Source: Mytilinidion resinicola
Lineage: Eukaryota > Ascomycota > Dothideomycetes > Mytilinidiales > Mytilinidiaceae
Assembly: GCF_010093595.1 (NCBI RefSeq)
Contig: NW_022985450.1
Span: forward strand, 589,765-653,764
Direction of reading: 5' to 3'
Length of the DNA: 64,000 nucleotides
Under the pieces are notes generated by a model. The model searched no databases and was not told the origin of the DNA. It saw only the letters and a list, made by a program, of their open reading frames with translations. Positions 32,096 to 44,900 of this stretch are shown here, in pieces. The position numbers and the translations under genes are program-made. The stretch's first letter is position 1. The number at the start of each line of letters is the position of its first letter.

Positions 32096-34306
32096 GCTGA
32101 AAATGGGAGAGACGGAAGCAATGGAGAAAGAAAGCAAGGGTATCACGAAGCAGATGGGTATTTGGTAGAACAAGAGAGCTAGGTAGAAGATACAATGGTT
32201 CGTATTGTGCTACGAGGAGCAGGCTTTCTACCGGTAGAGTTTTGTAAGTGCACCTACGGAATATGTCGTCAGGATCCGAAGCGATCGGCTGAGTGCTGCG
32301 GACTATAGCAGATCGCAGCCGTTGCGCATGCAACGACGTTTCACTTGGGGCTTGGTCGAGGTAAAGAAGTAGAGTTTGGAGCGATGACGTCGAAGCGTCG
32401 CGTCACCTGGGTTCCGCGGTGCAGTGGCGACTTCGGATGCCAAACCCGAAGAACTCGTCTTGCAAGCAAGCTTACAAGGCGCAGTAGCTCGAAATGCTAT
32501 TTGTGAGGATGTTGAGAGCACGATATGCATACAAAGGTATCAGCACGCGGAGCAAGGCGCCACCTGATGATTCATGCGTGTCCCGGCGCGAGGGTCTGGT
32601 CATCTGGGCTGGAGGCGAAAAGTGGAGAGGCGCGTGGAGATCTCCCGCCGGGATGGCTCTGTGGCGGTGCTCTTACCGCTAAATCCACCTCCCAGATCCA
32701 ACCTTAATCCGAGATTGCTGACCAAAGAAAGGACTATTCCGGACTCACACATTTCAAGTCGGATGTTCCTGTTGTCAGCCAGTCCTACATTGCATTGCAG
32801 CACTTGGAGGCTATGGCCGAGCGGCGTTAGGCGAGGCTTTCGCCTGCTGAGGAACCGCCGGCGGGCTCAGCATTGTGGCGGCGCGTTTCCCAGCCAGCGT
32901 ACTGGGCAGACGCCGCTGCGCACGGGGTTGACCGACCCTTGGAGAGGCGATGGTGCAGACGATGGCGTCTACTGGCTCCGGCTGAACCGAGATGTCGCCC
33001 TCGGGCTGCGGCTGTGCACACCTGACCCAGCAGACTCGACATCAACACCTGGGCAACATCACCTGCTCCAGCACACCTGATCCAGCGCGTCTTGCTCTAG
33101 CACGTGCATCCGACATACCGCTTGGCTGTACGTCATAGAGGTATCCACCAGTGTTTCATGAACTCCACTCGAACGACATCACCTGCTCCAGCACGTGGTG
33201 TCGTACATGCCACTCGGCAGTACCTACCAGCAAAGTCCCAGTCAACGTTAGTCCCAAACCACATCAGCCGTCGAGCATGACCTCGATCCCGACTCAGCAA
33301 CGCGGCCGCCAAGGCCCACGGAGTCGATGAGCTATCGACTGTGTATCGATTCTACAATGCATTATTCAGGTGTCCTCATTTCCGCCGCGACGTCTGCAGG
33401 CCGTTTATGCCTCTGGGCACTGGGGCGTGGCTCTAGATCGCCTCAGCACTCTGCTTTAGCTGCGAGGCGTCTCGCCAGACCCAGCGCCTCGTTACGCTAC
33501 GAATAGGCGATGGCCCCGAAAGCAAGTCTGGCGAGACTTTGGAGCTAGTTCGCGCGGTCGCTTCTGGAACCCCAAGGCGAGGAAACTGGTGTCGACGCCA
33601 TCGCAGACCCGACACGCGGACTGGCCGCGTAAACCCGCTTAAGACATGGCGCCAAACCGCATCAGTTAGCAGACAGACTCTTCCCCGCTCGCAGCCGGCA
33701 GATGGCACGGCGCTGGCCGGCCCACCTGGCAACTACAGCAGGGTTGACAGAGCTGAGACCCGCGTCTGGCCCTAACCCAAATGGCCGTCTGGATGCTTTA
33801 GATGCTGCCACGATTGGACACCTGTGCCCGTCCAGCCCGGGGACGCCGTGGAAGTTTTGTTTGATTCGACGGCGCAAACGCCAATCTGCACGCGTGCCGC
33901 CCTCTGGGGCGCCTGATATGCCCCGGTCTCCGCGCTTCACCGTCCCACGCACGAGGAAGTTCGACAGCCAGCGCCCAGGAGGGGCCAAACTTCTCCCCCC
34001 CCTGCAATCAAATCTCATTCCCTGCTGATGCCACTGTGTCTAACGACGCCTCTTGAAAGGCCCTTCCAGCTTTGAGGGGGGTCGATATATAGCAGCCCGC
34101 GTTCTCCATCCAGCCCCTCCACCCCCCTCTGCTATAAACCCACGTCCTGCTGTGTAGTCGCTCTTCCTTCTCACAAGAATCATCTCTCGGTCCCATACTT
34201 CAGGCCCTCACGGCTACTCTCCTCGCTTGTGCTCGGCTACCCCGCTTTTTTCCATCTTGCTCCCAAGTCTGTGTATATCTTCTGGAGGTCTCCTAGATCC
34301 TTCGCC
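32096..34306. other. Intergenic 2.2 kb with a diverged tandem duplication
   Basis: No gene supported. A 19-bp direct repeat ACATCACCTGCTCCAGCAC occurs near 33056 and again near 33176, with weaker similarity in the sequence after each copy, so a ~120-bp unit appears duplicated. Near 34130 CTATAAAC lies ~170 bp upstream of the SDR start and could be its TATA element. Confidence 0.4.
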
Positions 34307-35425
34307 ATGGGACGTGAATCGAGTTGCAATTTGCTCATTACCGGTGCCACTGGCCACGTTGGCTTCCGAACCCTCATCCACGCCCTGAATGCAGGCTACA
34401 CCGTCCGCGCCGCCGTCCGGTCACAGGCCAAAGCCAACACCATCATCTCACACCCTCAGATCCAGGCTCTCAACTTGGGCTCTCGCCTGAGCTTCGTCAT
34501 CGTCCCCGAAATCACCTACCCATACGCCTACGACGAGGCTACTCGGGGCGTCAAATATGTCATACACATTGCGTCGCCGCTGATGACCGGTGGCGACGAG
34601 ATTCCACTGAACGAGCACGACTCGCACTTCATCCAACCTGCCGTCCTCGGAACGTTGAGCATGTTGGAGGCAGCGAAGAAGAGTCAGACCGTGCGGCGAG
34701 TAGTGATCACAAGCTCTATCGTGGCTATCACTCCAGTTGCTCAGATGGAAGGCTACGAGCGACGAAGCACGCCAGTTCTACCAACGGACCGCGTGGTGTT
34801 CGAGTCTGGACCCTACGAAACCGAATTCGCTGCCTACGCTGCTTCCAAGGTCGCTGCCCTACAAGAGGCTGAAGCCTGGATCAAGAGGGAAAGGCCCTCG
34901 TTCGACGTTATCCACCTCCACCCAGCCTTCATTGAAGGCCGCAACGATCTTGCAACAACACCACGCGAAGCGATGAAAGGCACAAACGCTGTTGTTCTGG
35001 GAATAGCTCTCGGTAAAGACTTCGGAAGTTTTGCCGGTGCCACGGTCCATAACGACGACGTCGCACGAGTACACGTTCAGTCTCTGCTTCCCCACATTCC
35101 AGGCAATCGGAGCTACATCCTCAGTCAGCAAACGCGGTGGAACGATGCCAAAGACATCATTAAGCGATCCTTCCCAGAGGCTGTTGCGAAGCGGAGGCTA
35201 CCGAACTGTGGATCGGCCACGAACATCGAAATAAAATTTGATTCGAGTCTGACGGAAAGGACTTTTGGATTCAAGCACATTGGGTTTGAGGAGCAGGTCG
35301 AAAGCGTCGTTGGACACTTTTTGGAAATACGGACAAGGAGGCGCACAACCATGCAGGCTACCAGCAGCGATCGAAGAGGAAGCGCTTTGGCAGCTGCTGG
35401 TCAAGAGGTTAGAGCGAATGCTTAG
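34307..35425 (+). CDS. NAD(P)-dependent extended SDR, aldehyde/dihydroflavonol reductase type
   Basis: Single exon of 372 residues from ATG 34307 (MGRESSCNLL), preceded by CGCC in good Kozak context; upstream in-frame codons use a non-ATG start and are leader. The Rossmann motif ITGATGHVG is at the N-terminus, and the catalytic tetrad includes Ser in VVITSSIVAI and the YAASK motif (Tyr, Lys). IHLHPAFIEGRN and DDVARVHVQSL are typical of the reductase group containing yeast Gre2 and plant dihydroflavonol reductases. It would reduce an aldehyde, ketone or methylglyoxal-like substrate in the cytosol. The last ~30 residues (RTRRRTTMQATSSDRRGS) are basic, variable, and unlike the family. Substrate not predictable. 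Confidence 0.88.
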   Translation: MGRESSCNLLITGATGHVGFRTLIHALNAGYTVRAAVRSQAKANTIISHPQIQALNLGSRLSFVIVPEITYPYAYDEATRGVKYVIHIASPLMTGGDEIPLNEHDSHFIQPAVLGTLSMLEAAKKSQTVRRVVITSSIVAITPVAQMEGYERRSTPVLPTDRVVFESGPYETEFAAYAASKVAALQEAEAWIKRERPSFDVIHLHPAFIEGRNDLATTPREAMKGTNAVVLGIALGKDFGSFAGATVHNDDVARVHVQSLLPHIPGNRSYILSQQTRWNDAKDIIKRSFPEAVAKRRLPNCGSATNIEIKFDSSLTERTFGFKHIGFEEQVESVVGHFLEIRTRRRTTMQATSSDRRGSALAAAGQEVRANA

Positions 35426-37008
35426 TGAATCTTGTTTCCGGCGTCTTATGCTGCTTTTAGTCGATCTAGAACACATGGCATCCCTGGCAGGCTCCATGCA
35501 CCCCCTGGCAGGCCCATGGAACGAAAACGTTTGTATGTATATCACTTCTTCTAGATACCCGGTAGCTTTGGACAGCTCTTTACTATCAACATGTTCAAAT
35601 ACATTCAAACCGATTTTTTCGGCTTTACTTTCCATTTGTGATGTTCGCATGTGGCACTACGATGCGCTGTGACAGTGATGCATGTGCGTATTGTCTCAGA
35701 CAACTACGGCATGTTCCTGAAACAGTATCTACCACATAGGACGACAGTAATTTCCGGCAGAAGAGTATAACCTGACCAATGTAGGGACCTCGGGCCATGC
35801 CACCTGTCGCCGACCGGTAAGGATGCGCGTTGAAAGTCACAGCGCTTAGCCTAACCTTATCGGGTCCGTCTGCCCCCTCCAACTTTCCTTATATGCGGAG
35901 CAATCACGTTCCCCTGGGAGCATTTGTAACGCACTATAGTGTCTCACTATACGACGTATCGGCTTACGGCCGTTGAGCTGAATTGCGGGCCGGTCGGGCA
36001 GCCTGAACCGCGGGCCGCTAGGGCGCCTGACACGCAATTGCTTGGAAAGTAAGTTGATCAACCAAAACATGACGAGTGATAGGCAGGCATTGTACGGAAT
36101 GTGAATCTGATTCGCTAGAAATTTTGAGACCGTAGCAATGGCACGTAGATGTTCACTTGCTATCATCCGAAGCTGATAATGCCGCAGCTATGTCCACGCT
36201 TGGCGAGTTCGACGATGACGTCCGGAACAGCTTCCAGCTATCAGATTGTCGCTCATGCCACATCGCCCCGGTGGGGGGTTTGCTTCGTTCGTTGATCCTC
36301 AGATTGCTGCCCTGCTGCATGCCTTTCCCGTTGGCCTTGTCTCATGTGTTTGGGTTGTATTCAGGACGTCGAATGGTGCTTCACACATACGATAGACCCG
36401 AGGGGGACTTGCGAGGAATCATGCCTCTCTTGAGACTTGAACCCCGTAAATGCCTCGGAGTTGAGACTCAGAATAGCTCTTGAAGCATTGTGAGGTTAGG
36501 CTACTGGAAGATGGTCTGGGACTGAAGCTCAGGTTCCACAGTGCACGAAATACCCTGAGGGCCACAAGATGTTGGAAACCTCTGCAGTACGTAGGCGGGT
36601 GTAGTCTCTGCTAAGATCGGTCTTTGGCGTGCAGATAGCTACCACATAGCATTCCGAATATCGACGAGCGAGAAATGATCCTATTGGCTGGAACCTCTGA
36701 ATTTAACCACGTGACTGGGAACTAAGAGACAGTATTAAACACGAGCGCATAATGCGGCGGCGTACGCATGTTTGTGAGAATTCGGGCTTTGGATAACAAA
36801 GTTGACGAGAAGGTATTGAATCGTATGGGTTGAGCAAGACCCCCATCGGTCGGTGGCTTGCAACGCGGCCGCTAAAGAAGGATGTCTTGCAATCCGTTAA
36901 ACAAAGAAGAAAGACAACCTCGCGTTACGTGCCAAACAGTCCACTTACGATTCCGCTTCCAAGCTCGAAACCGACCCCCGCTGCCTCCCCAGTAAAGTCA
37001 TCCTTGGT
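35426..37008. other. Intergenic, no supportable gene
   Basis: 1.6 kb between the SDR and the disrupted Pro/Gln-rich gene. Short frames on both strands carry no domain. No repeat ends were recognised. Confidence 0.45.
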
Positions 37009-38851
37009 CTAATATGCTAGCTTGCCAATTTCCGTCTTTCGGGCCTGCTTGACTGTCTTCTTCAGCCCTTCCTTATCGTGTAGTGCTTCAACTCGCAATC
37101 CATCTTCCCACTGTCGCACCTTCATAGAGAGTCGCACTGACCATACTGTGATCGATGTTGCGGGCGCGGATGGCCAAGGCGTCCGCTGACTCCAGCGGCT
37201 TTTTTCCGCGTCCATCCCAAGGCGCGTTGTCTGCGACCAACTCCCATGCTACACCGCGAGACAGCCGGAACAATGCATAACGCTGGTAGTCCCAGCGGAA
37301 ACCGTCCAGGGTACTAATGGGATGATTGGTCTGCCATTGAAACTCTTCCCCATTCGGGAGCCGGAACGATAATGTATGGACAGGGACGCCCTGAGATGCA
37401 TCATTGTGTTTGAAAGACGTGGACACTGGATTCCCATCAGGGCCATACAGAGCCTCAAATCTTACTTGTCCAGGTGCAGCACCAATGTCTTTCTCGCGGC
37501 GGTACGACCAAAGATCATCGCCAGACTTTCCTGCCGGTGAACTAGAGAGCTTCCATCTGAACTTTTTTGGGCGGAAATGACCTCCGTTTGTCTCCGCGGT
37601 TAGGTGGTATCTCATGCTATGTCTACTTCTGGCCTCTTTTATATCCCTTAGGCAAACGGTGTGAAACTCTTGGTCGATCCAATCTCCCAGCCAATCTTTG
37701 CTATCGATAAATCTAGGTCCTGCTTGGACGTAACAGGTCTCGATGGGAGCAGGAAGCGGCTCCCATTGACGTGGAATCGGAACACATGCATGTTAGTGGA
37801 AGTAGTCTGCCAGTTCAGCTGCAGTTAGTGGTCGAGGAAGATTTACGGGTCGAACTTGTGGTGAAGGTCGCGGTGAGCCTCGAGGCGATGGCTGAGTTAA
37901 TACCGCCGGTGAGGGTGAATTATTTTGTGGGTATGATTGATGAGGCGGGTATGGCGATGGGTTGAGCGCTGGCGACGCAAGCCTTGATTGACAAGTGGGA
38001 TTGCCCGCATATTGACTAGCAGGCACGACGTTGAAGACGTCTGTTGGACGATATGAGCTAGCAGGGACATTCTCAAAAGAGCCCGGTTGAGGAAATGAGT
38101 GAGGCTTATACAGAAGGTCGGGTGGATAGAGCAGTTCTTCTGGGTATGTCGGTTGCGTGCTTTGCGGGTAGCCTGGATATGGTGTGGGCCTCCAAGACTG
38201 TGGTTGGTTTACTCTATAATTGTCAAAGGACGGGGCGGGATAAGACTGTGTTCGCGCAGAGACGAATCCAGCAGCCTGCTAATGAGACGACTGGCTCCAC
38301 TGGTCCTGCGATGAGTGTGGCGGATATGGCTTTTGAGTAGATTGGCGTGGGTGATGTTGTTGCTGGGGATAGCGTTGTTGAGAATCGTCCTGGTGCGTCG
38401 GAAACGAGTTCTAAGGGAAGGAGGAGGGCGAAGCCATGCCGGACAAAACTCTAGCGAAGCTTAATCGGAGGCTAGCTGTTGGGTGTGATATTTGAGGTGG
38501 GTGCAATTGTGATGACTTTCGAAAGGATTGTCGATGTAGAAGCCTGGTAGGCTCATGATTCCGCTTTTGAGGGATGAGGTCTGTGGCTTGCGCACAGTCT
38601 ATCGGTATACTCAAAGCTATTTTTAGGACGGCTGTGTGATTAGTCAAGTAGATGCCCACGTGCTGGCGTCAGCAATCGCAGCACGACTTACCGAAAGCAA
38701 TTTCGATATAGCTGTCGTCGCCTCGGTACAACATGGGTAATGCAATTTGGAGACTTCTTTGCCATACGTCGAACCCGGTTGCCAAAGTCGTAGAGTAGAA
38801 CAGATCTAATTGAACGAGGTGCGGGCGCAGACGAGGCGCAGGCGCAGACAT
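37009..38851 (-). pseudogene. Disrupted gene: Pro/Gln/Tyr-rich region plus conserved-looking globular domain
   Basis: One minus-strand frame runs from an acceptor near 38418 (AACTCG...) for over 430 codons, broken only by TAG at 38279-38281 (after WSQSSH) and TAA at 37793-37795 (after ELADYF-His). Both could be CAG/CAA (Gln) to stop. Upstream part: low-complexity P/Q/Y/S repeats (SYPAPSFDNYRVNQPQSW). Downstream part: compact globular sequence (FIDSKDWLGDWIDQEFHTV, RYHLTAETNGGHFRPKKFRW, FRLPNGEEFQWQTNHP). Near 37140 the frame ends at a TGA, but a neighbouring frame continues as a plausible C-terminus (EDGLRVEALHDKEGLKKTVK) to 37009, suggesting a frameshift or small intron. A possible first exon is 38851-38693 (MSAPAPRLRPHLVQLDLFYS). 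Family unknown. It could still be two short expressed genes. Confidence 0.55.
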
Positions 38852-38954
38852 ATCACAGTTCTATCCCAACCTTGTAGCAAGCAATGCACCGGCCCTGTAG
38901 CAAGTAATGCAACAACTACCGCCCAATACCTGACGCCACACGCCAACCTACTTT

Positions 38955-41900
38955 TCAGCTTTCCAAAACACGTCTCCTTGACTTCATAGCCTCGTGGTCA
39001 CCATATTTCAACCAGGTCCGCCACCGTGTCTTTGCACGCAGTCCCATTCGTACTACACATATCGTCAAAGTCAGCTTTTGCTCAAGATCATAAATAACGT
39101 GTACAGCCAGCTGATATCTTCGAATGACGATACGTTGTTTGTTTTTGGCGTAGAGGAATGATGGAATGCGTACCACTCTGCCGTCATCGTCGCCAGTGTA
39201 GACCACCTGAGCCAAAGGTAAGATGCAAGTAATTGCGGCTGAACAATTACCACCATCTTCTCGCGTTGGGTCAACATGGTTGAGGCGTTTGATTAAGTCT
39301 ACCGTCCATTTGCCCGAGGCACCAATAGCGAGCTGCCAAATCTATCTTACAGTTAGCAATATTTCTGATGGCTTCCAAGCTAGGTTTATCGGATGCGCGC
39401 ATGATTAGGTAGAGAGGTTCTCGACTTACATTGACAACACCTTTCCGATGCCCAGTGAATAGCAGAGTCTTTTCTAGCCACTCGTTCCCGACCCCCTCGT
39501 AGAATGCAGAGCTCGTTATAACATCTTCAAGATCTTCAGTGTCGCAGACATCTTGTCGAAGTAGCATCCTGCCATTGAGTGTGAATAAAAATAGTCTTGG
39601 TCCACAACAAAGTATAATGTGACCCGTAATGTTGTTGATACGGGCACACTGGACACTCAGATACTGCCGATTGAAACCCATGTCAAGCTCCCGTATGAAT
39701 TCGGAACGATTGAGGTCCCACAAGAACACCCTACCATCTTCGCTTGCGGAGAGAAAAACGGAGAAGGCGCGTGAAGAGGCAAGCGCGGTGACAGGCCTTC
39801 TATGGCCAAAAAGGCATATTACTGGCTGTAGATCGATGCTCTTGGCTCCCGAGACGATTGTCCATATCGCGACAGTGCAATCCGCGCCTGCCGTGATCAA
39901 GGTTCTACCGTCTACGAACAAAGAGGTGGTCAATTGTCCTTGATGTAGATGTTCGAATAAGCCCAAGAGTTTTTTGGATTCGCTGGAGTAAAACCGTACG
40001 CTGCCATCAGTGAAGCCCCATTCCATGTAGCGGTCGTAAGCTGGGGGGATGTTATGGCGGAATGCGGCAGAACAGAGGAGTTTGTCTGATTTTGTGTTAT
40101 ATACCAGGGAAGCCACCCGCTCATTGGATTCTGTATTTATTTAGCATCTACAACTCAAAGGAGACGATGAACTTCTTACCTAGGAGGGTAGCAGGTAACC
40201 GGGTCAGAGACTCTGCGCTGTTGTCCAGGCGCTTAAAGCGCTGAGAGGATTCCTCATGCTGGACATGAGCACGCTGAAAGACCTGAAGTGGCGTCTGGCC
40301 AAAATTGTGGATAATACCAATAGTGGCAAGACGTTCCATTGGGTCTTCGATGTTGTCCAGATTCCTAGCGCCGTGGTAAGAAAGGTAGTGGAATACGTTC
40401 GTCGCCTCCACTGCGGCCTCTCCTTTCTGCTTGAATCCAAAAACAAGATCGATCCAGTGGTGCAAATTTTTGCTGACGTAAGGGCTCTCAAGAGCCTCAC
40501 GATGCTTTGCGATGAAGACATGTGGATCTCCCTTCGCCCATGGTGGTAGTTTGACGTGGTTGATTGGCTCCGTTTCCCCTTGTTTGATGCCGAAGTTGTA
40601 ATCATTGACGTTAGTCAAGAATTCCGGAAGGTAGAAGAATTCTGGAATTAGCTCTCGTACATCCGTCATGTTCTCTCTAGTCGCCGAAAGCCATGTCTTA
40701 TGGATATCAGAGAACAATCTGTCGGCGTGATCAAAGGTACCGCCTTGTAGTAGGAGGTAAGACTGTACGAAGGGCTGCAAACGGATGAGGTATTGAGTGA
40801 CAATCATGGCGGAGGAGTAATGGGTACCATAGTGAAAAGATGGTTGATTAGGGTCCGCCATGTCTTCAAATATCTTGTATCTGTCCCTAAAGTCGGCCTC
40901 TCTTGATGCTGACTGGGCACCCATCGGCTTGGAGAAGTCGCGGAAAGAGCGCGGATCAGTTAGATCCAACTCATCGCTCGTGTAGTCTGCAAGGACCCAA
41001 GGGAATACCGGATACTGGGTAAGGTCGTTAAAAGTCCTTCCAGCAAGCGTATTTACAAGCATGAGATAGTGAAAGTTTGAGATTTCCCCTTTCATCCACC
41101 GCTTCGTGGCGGGATTAGAGGAAGATGAGCCAAAGACGTTTGCGAATTTGGAGCCAAATGTTTGTGGTGCCTCCTCTGGATTTCGTAGCGACTCTAGCCT
41201 CCAAGAATTTTCGGAGTGGACCAAAGTCTCTGGCTTGTTGACGTGTGGGGCTCGTGCGAGGAGCTTCAGGTAAAGCTCGTTGCGCGTGCTAGGAGTTATG
41301 GCAGTCAAAAGGTAGCTTCGCCCATCGTCGAAGAATATCTCAATAGCAGCATCGCGGAAAAGAAACCGACGTTTAGATATGCTGATGACTTCGCCCCACT
41401 TCCAGTACCTTGCGCTTTCCTCGTGGTCTTTTGGGGGTGGCCTACGCGTAGAAGTTTGTCGGCCTGAAGTCATCTGTACATAAGCGTCCCGCTCGTCTTG
41501 TGGCGCCTGCCAAACTCTCACGATCTCTCCGTCGGAGCGCTGGAAGAAGTCATCGAGGAGATATAGGCAGTCCTTGCCAAGGATGAGAAGGCCTTCACAT
41601 GCTTCTAGACCCACAATACGGGAAACATTGCATACGTGCTGGACTTGATCGCCGCGTTGGAGGCTCCGCATGACTTTACGGTTCTTGTCTTCGAAGCCAT
41701 CTTCATCCTCTTTGGGGTCATCGACCATCTCGAAATCCTCATCAAGGCCTGATCCCGAAGAGTCGGTATCAGACCTCTTTCTACCCGATTCTACTAGGGT
41801 AGTTTTGCTTGGAGCCGATTGCTCGGATGGAGTTATCCCAACAGCGTCCCTAGATGATATCCTGGGGACGTCGGTCTCCACTTTCAGCTTGTTCTTGGCG

Positions 41901-44900
41901 ACCATGTCCGTGTCTTTCCGTTTTGGTTGATACTCATCCTGGCGCAAGGCCTCATCGATCATGATTCTCATACGCATTCGATTACGGCCTTCGGTCTCAT
42001 CTAATCGCCACTTGTGCTGCCCAACGTCTTCAAGCAAGCCGCACGGGCCCTGTAGCTGTCTCTCCAGCTTCAGAATTGTAGAAGCAATGAAGGAGAGATT
42101 GTCTTGTTGGTCTTGTAGCGAGCGCTGGTGCTTCAAACGTTCAGAAGCGTGAACGTTGGATCTCCAGTGATTAGTCTGAACCTCATGGCGGCTCCAGGCA
42201 GTATCATTGAGCGCTTCTTCGTTCTGCCATTGCTTTAGCCTGTCTTTACGTCGCGATATCCTATTCTTAAGGGTCTCCTCCGTCTTTCGGTTTTGTTCAG
42301 CAACGTAGTCGGTCCAGGTCCGCGACATGGCTCCAAGGAAGAATGTCTTGAGCTCTGACCGATGTCCGTCTATCCAGGCCAAGAAAGCATCGTTGTCCAA
42401 TTCGGTGAGCATCAGAAATCCTTTCGAGAGGCGCTTCTGATCGGTAGTCATGGCGTGACGAAATATTACTGATGTATCTTCAGGCTTTTGTACGAGAAGC
42501 AAACGCCAGAATTCTGCGGCGGCTACCCTGACAGCTTGATCCTTAGAGACCAGCTTCATGTAAAGCAGATAACAGATCAGGCGCATGATATTGGCATCGT
42601 TGTTGTCGGCAGACAGTATGATCGTTTGCCAATATATCATCTTCTTCATGAAGTTCACCGTATTACTCTCGTTATCAGACTCGTCCCTCTCTGAGAGGCG
42701 CAAGAGCACAACTCGCAGGAAGATAGAGCGAATGATGCTCACTGCTTGATGACAGAGTCGCACGCTCTTTATCTTGGCAATTTCTGGGCGTTGTAGATGT
42801 TCCAATAGACTACCAGTAAAATCTAGCAGCGGTTCTGCACCGTTGAGAAACCATCCTTCGAAAACGGCTTCTGCCATGTGTGTAACATAGCGAGAAAGGT
42901 TCACAAGTACTCTCGGCTCATGCAGCAACTTTTGGTCCAGTTGGATGTCAGTCGAAATGGCCGATAAAGCGTGTCGTAAGACGTAAGATTCGAAATAGGC
43001 CTGATGTTCCTGGAAGCCGGGCGGAGTTTTGAGGAAAAGACCAAGACCAGGGAAATCCTTGCGCTGAAACAGCTGATCCTGGAAAACACCTATGACGACT
43101 TCGAGCAAACCCTCGATAACGGTATTGCTCACTCTCTGAACGACAGGTGAGCCATTTTCAGAAGTTAAAATTGGGTTGATTGCAGGAACGCCGCTGGTAA
43201 CACTCGATTTATCGGCCGAAATGAGGATGAAAGAAGAGCCACGGCGGAGAGGGATAGCTCGCTGGGCCTCGGGGCTTGCAGGAGACTCCACGCTGGTAGT
43301 ACGTACGATAGGCGCTTGCTGGTTCGTTGATTTTGAATGGGGCTGGATAACCACGTCTTGGCCTTCGAATGTCAATGCAGAACCTCTAGAAAGCAGCTCT
43401 GTCTCAGCGCTGACTTTGTCTGAAGTAACTATTAATGGATACAGAACGAAAAGGAGTTCTTGGACGTAGTTCGATTGTATGGCAAAGTCGCGGAAACTCA
43501 GCGACCGAGAATGAACATCAGAGAGAAACTGGACGACCACTCCCAACACCTCTGCATAATCGGCCACTCGCTCTGTTTGAGACCTTGGGGTATCTGAAAA
43601 ATTTAGCGGGTCTTCATCTACTTGAGATATGTCTATAAATCATACCTATGGTTTCCTGTTTTGCGCTTAAAGACATTGTACGGTTTCGACCTCTCGGCTT
43701 GAACGTCGAGTTAGGGGATGATGAACCCCCAAGCGCTCCCTCAGTTTGCTTGGAAGGCGTCGAGATAGACTGCTCCTTGACGATAGTTCTGAGTCCTGTC
43801 TCGAGCATGGCAGCGATGACTGGAATAATCTCTGGATATGGCGCTTCGATCTTTTGGACAGTGAAGATGTCAGTAAGATTATACAAATCAAACTTGCGTT
43901 CGAAATTGATCGCGGCGACATCGCGGTCAAATAGGATTGCAAAACATATGGTCCAGATTCCAGGGGTATTCCACCAGGTTTTGAGTCGGTTTTTCAGGAT
44001 CGCAAATCCGCCGCTCTTCTCCGCAAATTTCTTGACATAGCCCGGGCCGGTAACGACTAGAAGTCGCGCAAGTATCTTCGTCCCCAAAACGACAACCCGC
44101 GAATCGGGCTCTGCAAGGAGATACAGAAGCCACTGCAATTGGTTAGCAATTGCCAATAGGCAGGAATGTTCTTGTTACCTTGTTAGTGACGTTCTTGGCA
44201 AATCGTTGGATATCTGTGACGCTAGACTTGTTACAGAGTAAATCTGCGATCATCTCAAGGACTAGACGCCCAAGCTCTGCAAGTGGAAGGCCGGGCGCCA
44301 TCTGTGAGTCTTGGCTTGGACTTGCAGAGCGGGGTGTAGATGCAGGGGTAATTGATACAGGGGTGACTTTGTTACGCAATCGCATAGCGCTTGCTCTCGG
44401 TTTGAGTGTACGCTTTGAGAACGATCGATTATCGTGAAGTGCGTAGGTAACAAAGAGTGCCAAGTACCGAGAGTTCTCCCCATTCAAGTTGCTTTGAACA
44501 AGGATCTTGAAAGCCTCGAGAAAATGTGGGAAGACTTCGCGGGAGAATGACTCCCCTTTCAACGCATCCATAAGTCGTTTCACAACCCCTTCGCAAAGGT
44601 TAGCCTCGACGAGAACCGTTGATGGAGTGCTTACTTATTCTGATGAAGCGTTTCACATTGTAATGGTGGTGCTTGCTTCCCTTTGCGAAGACAACAAACT
44701 GCGAATAGTATTGCTTTTGGGTTTCTAGAGATGATGTCTTTCGCCATATGTCAAGATCCACGATAAGAACCCTGTAAGCTAAAGGGTTGATGATGAGGCT
44801 CTCGGCCGGATTAGCATCGTCGTACCCAACAAATCGTAGAACGACTCGTAGGAGCCGAGAGACAAAGGCTTCGCGCTGCTCAGCTGTCATGTTGACCTCA

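Noticed and set aside
40256..40549. Plus-strand frames antisense to the BEACH gene
   Set aside because: Antisense shadows of a well-supported conserved coding exon.
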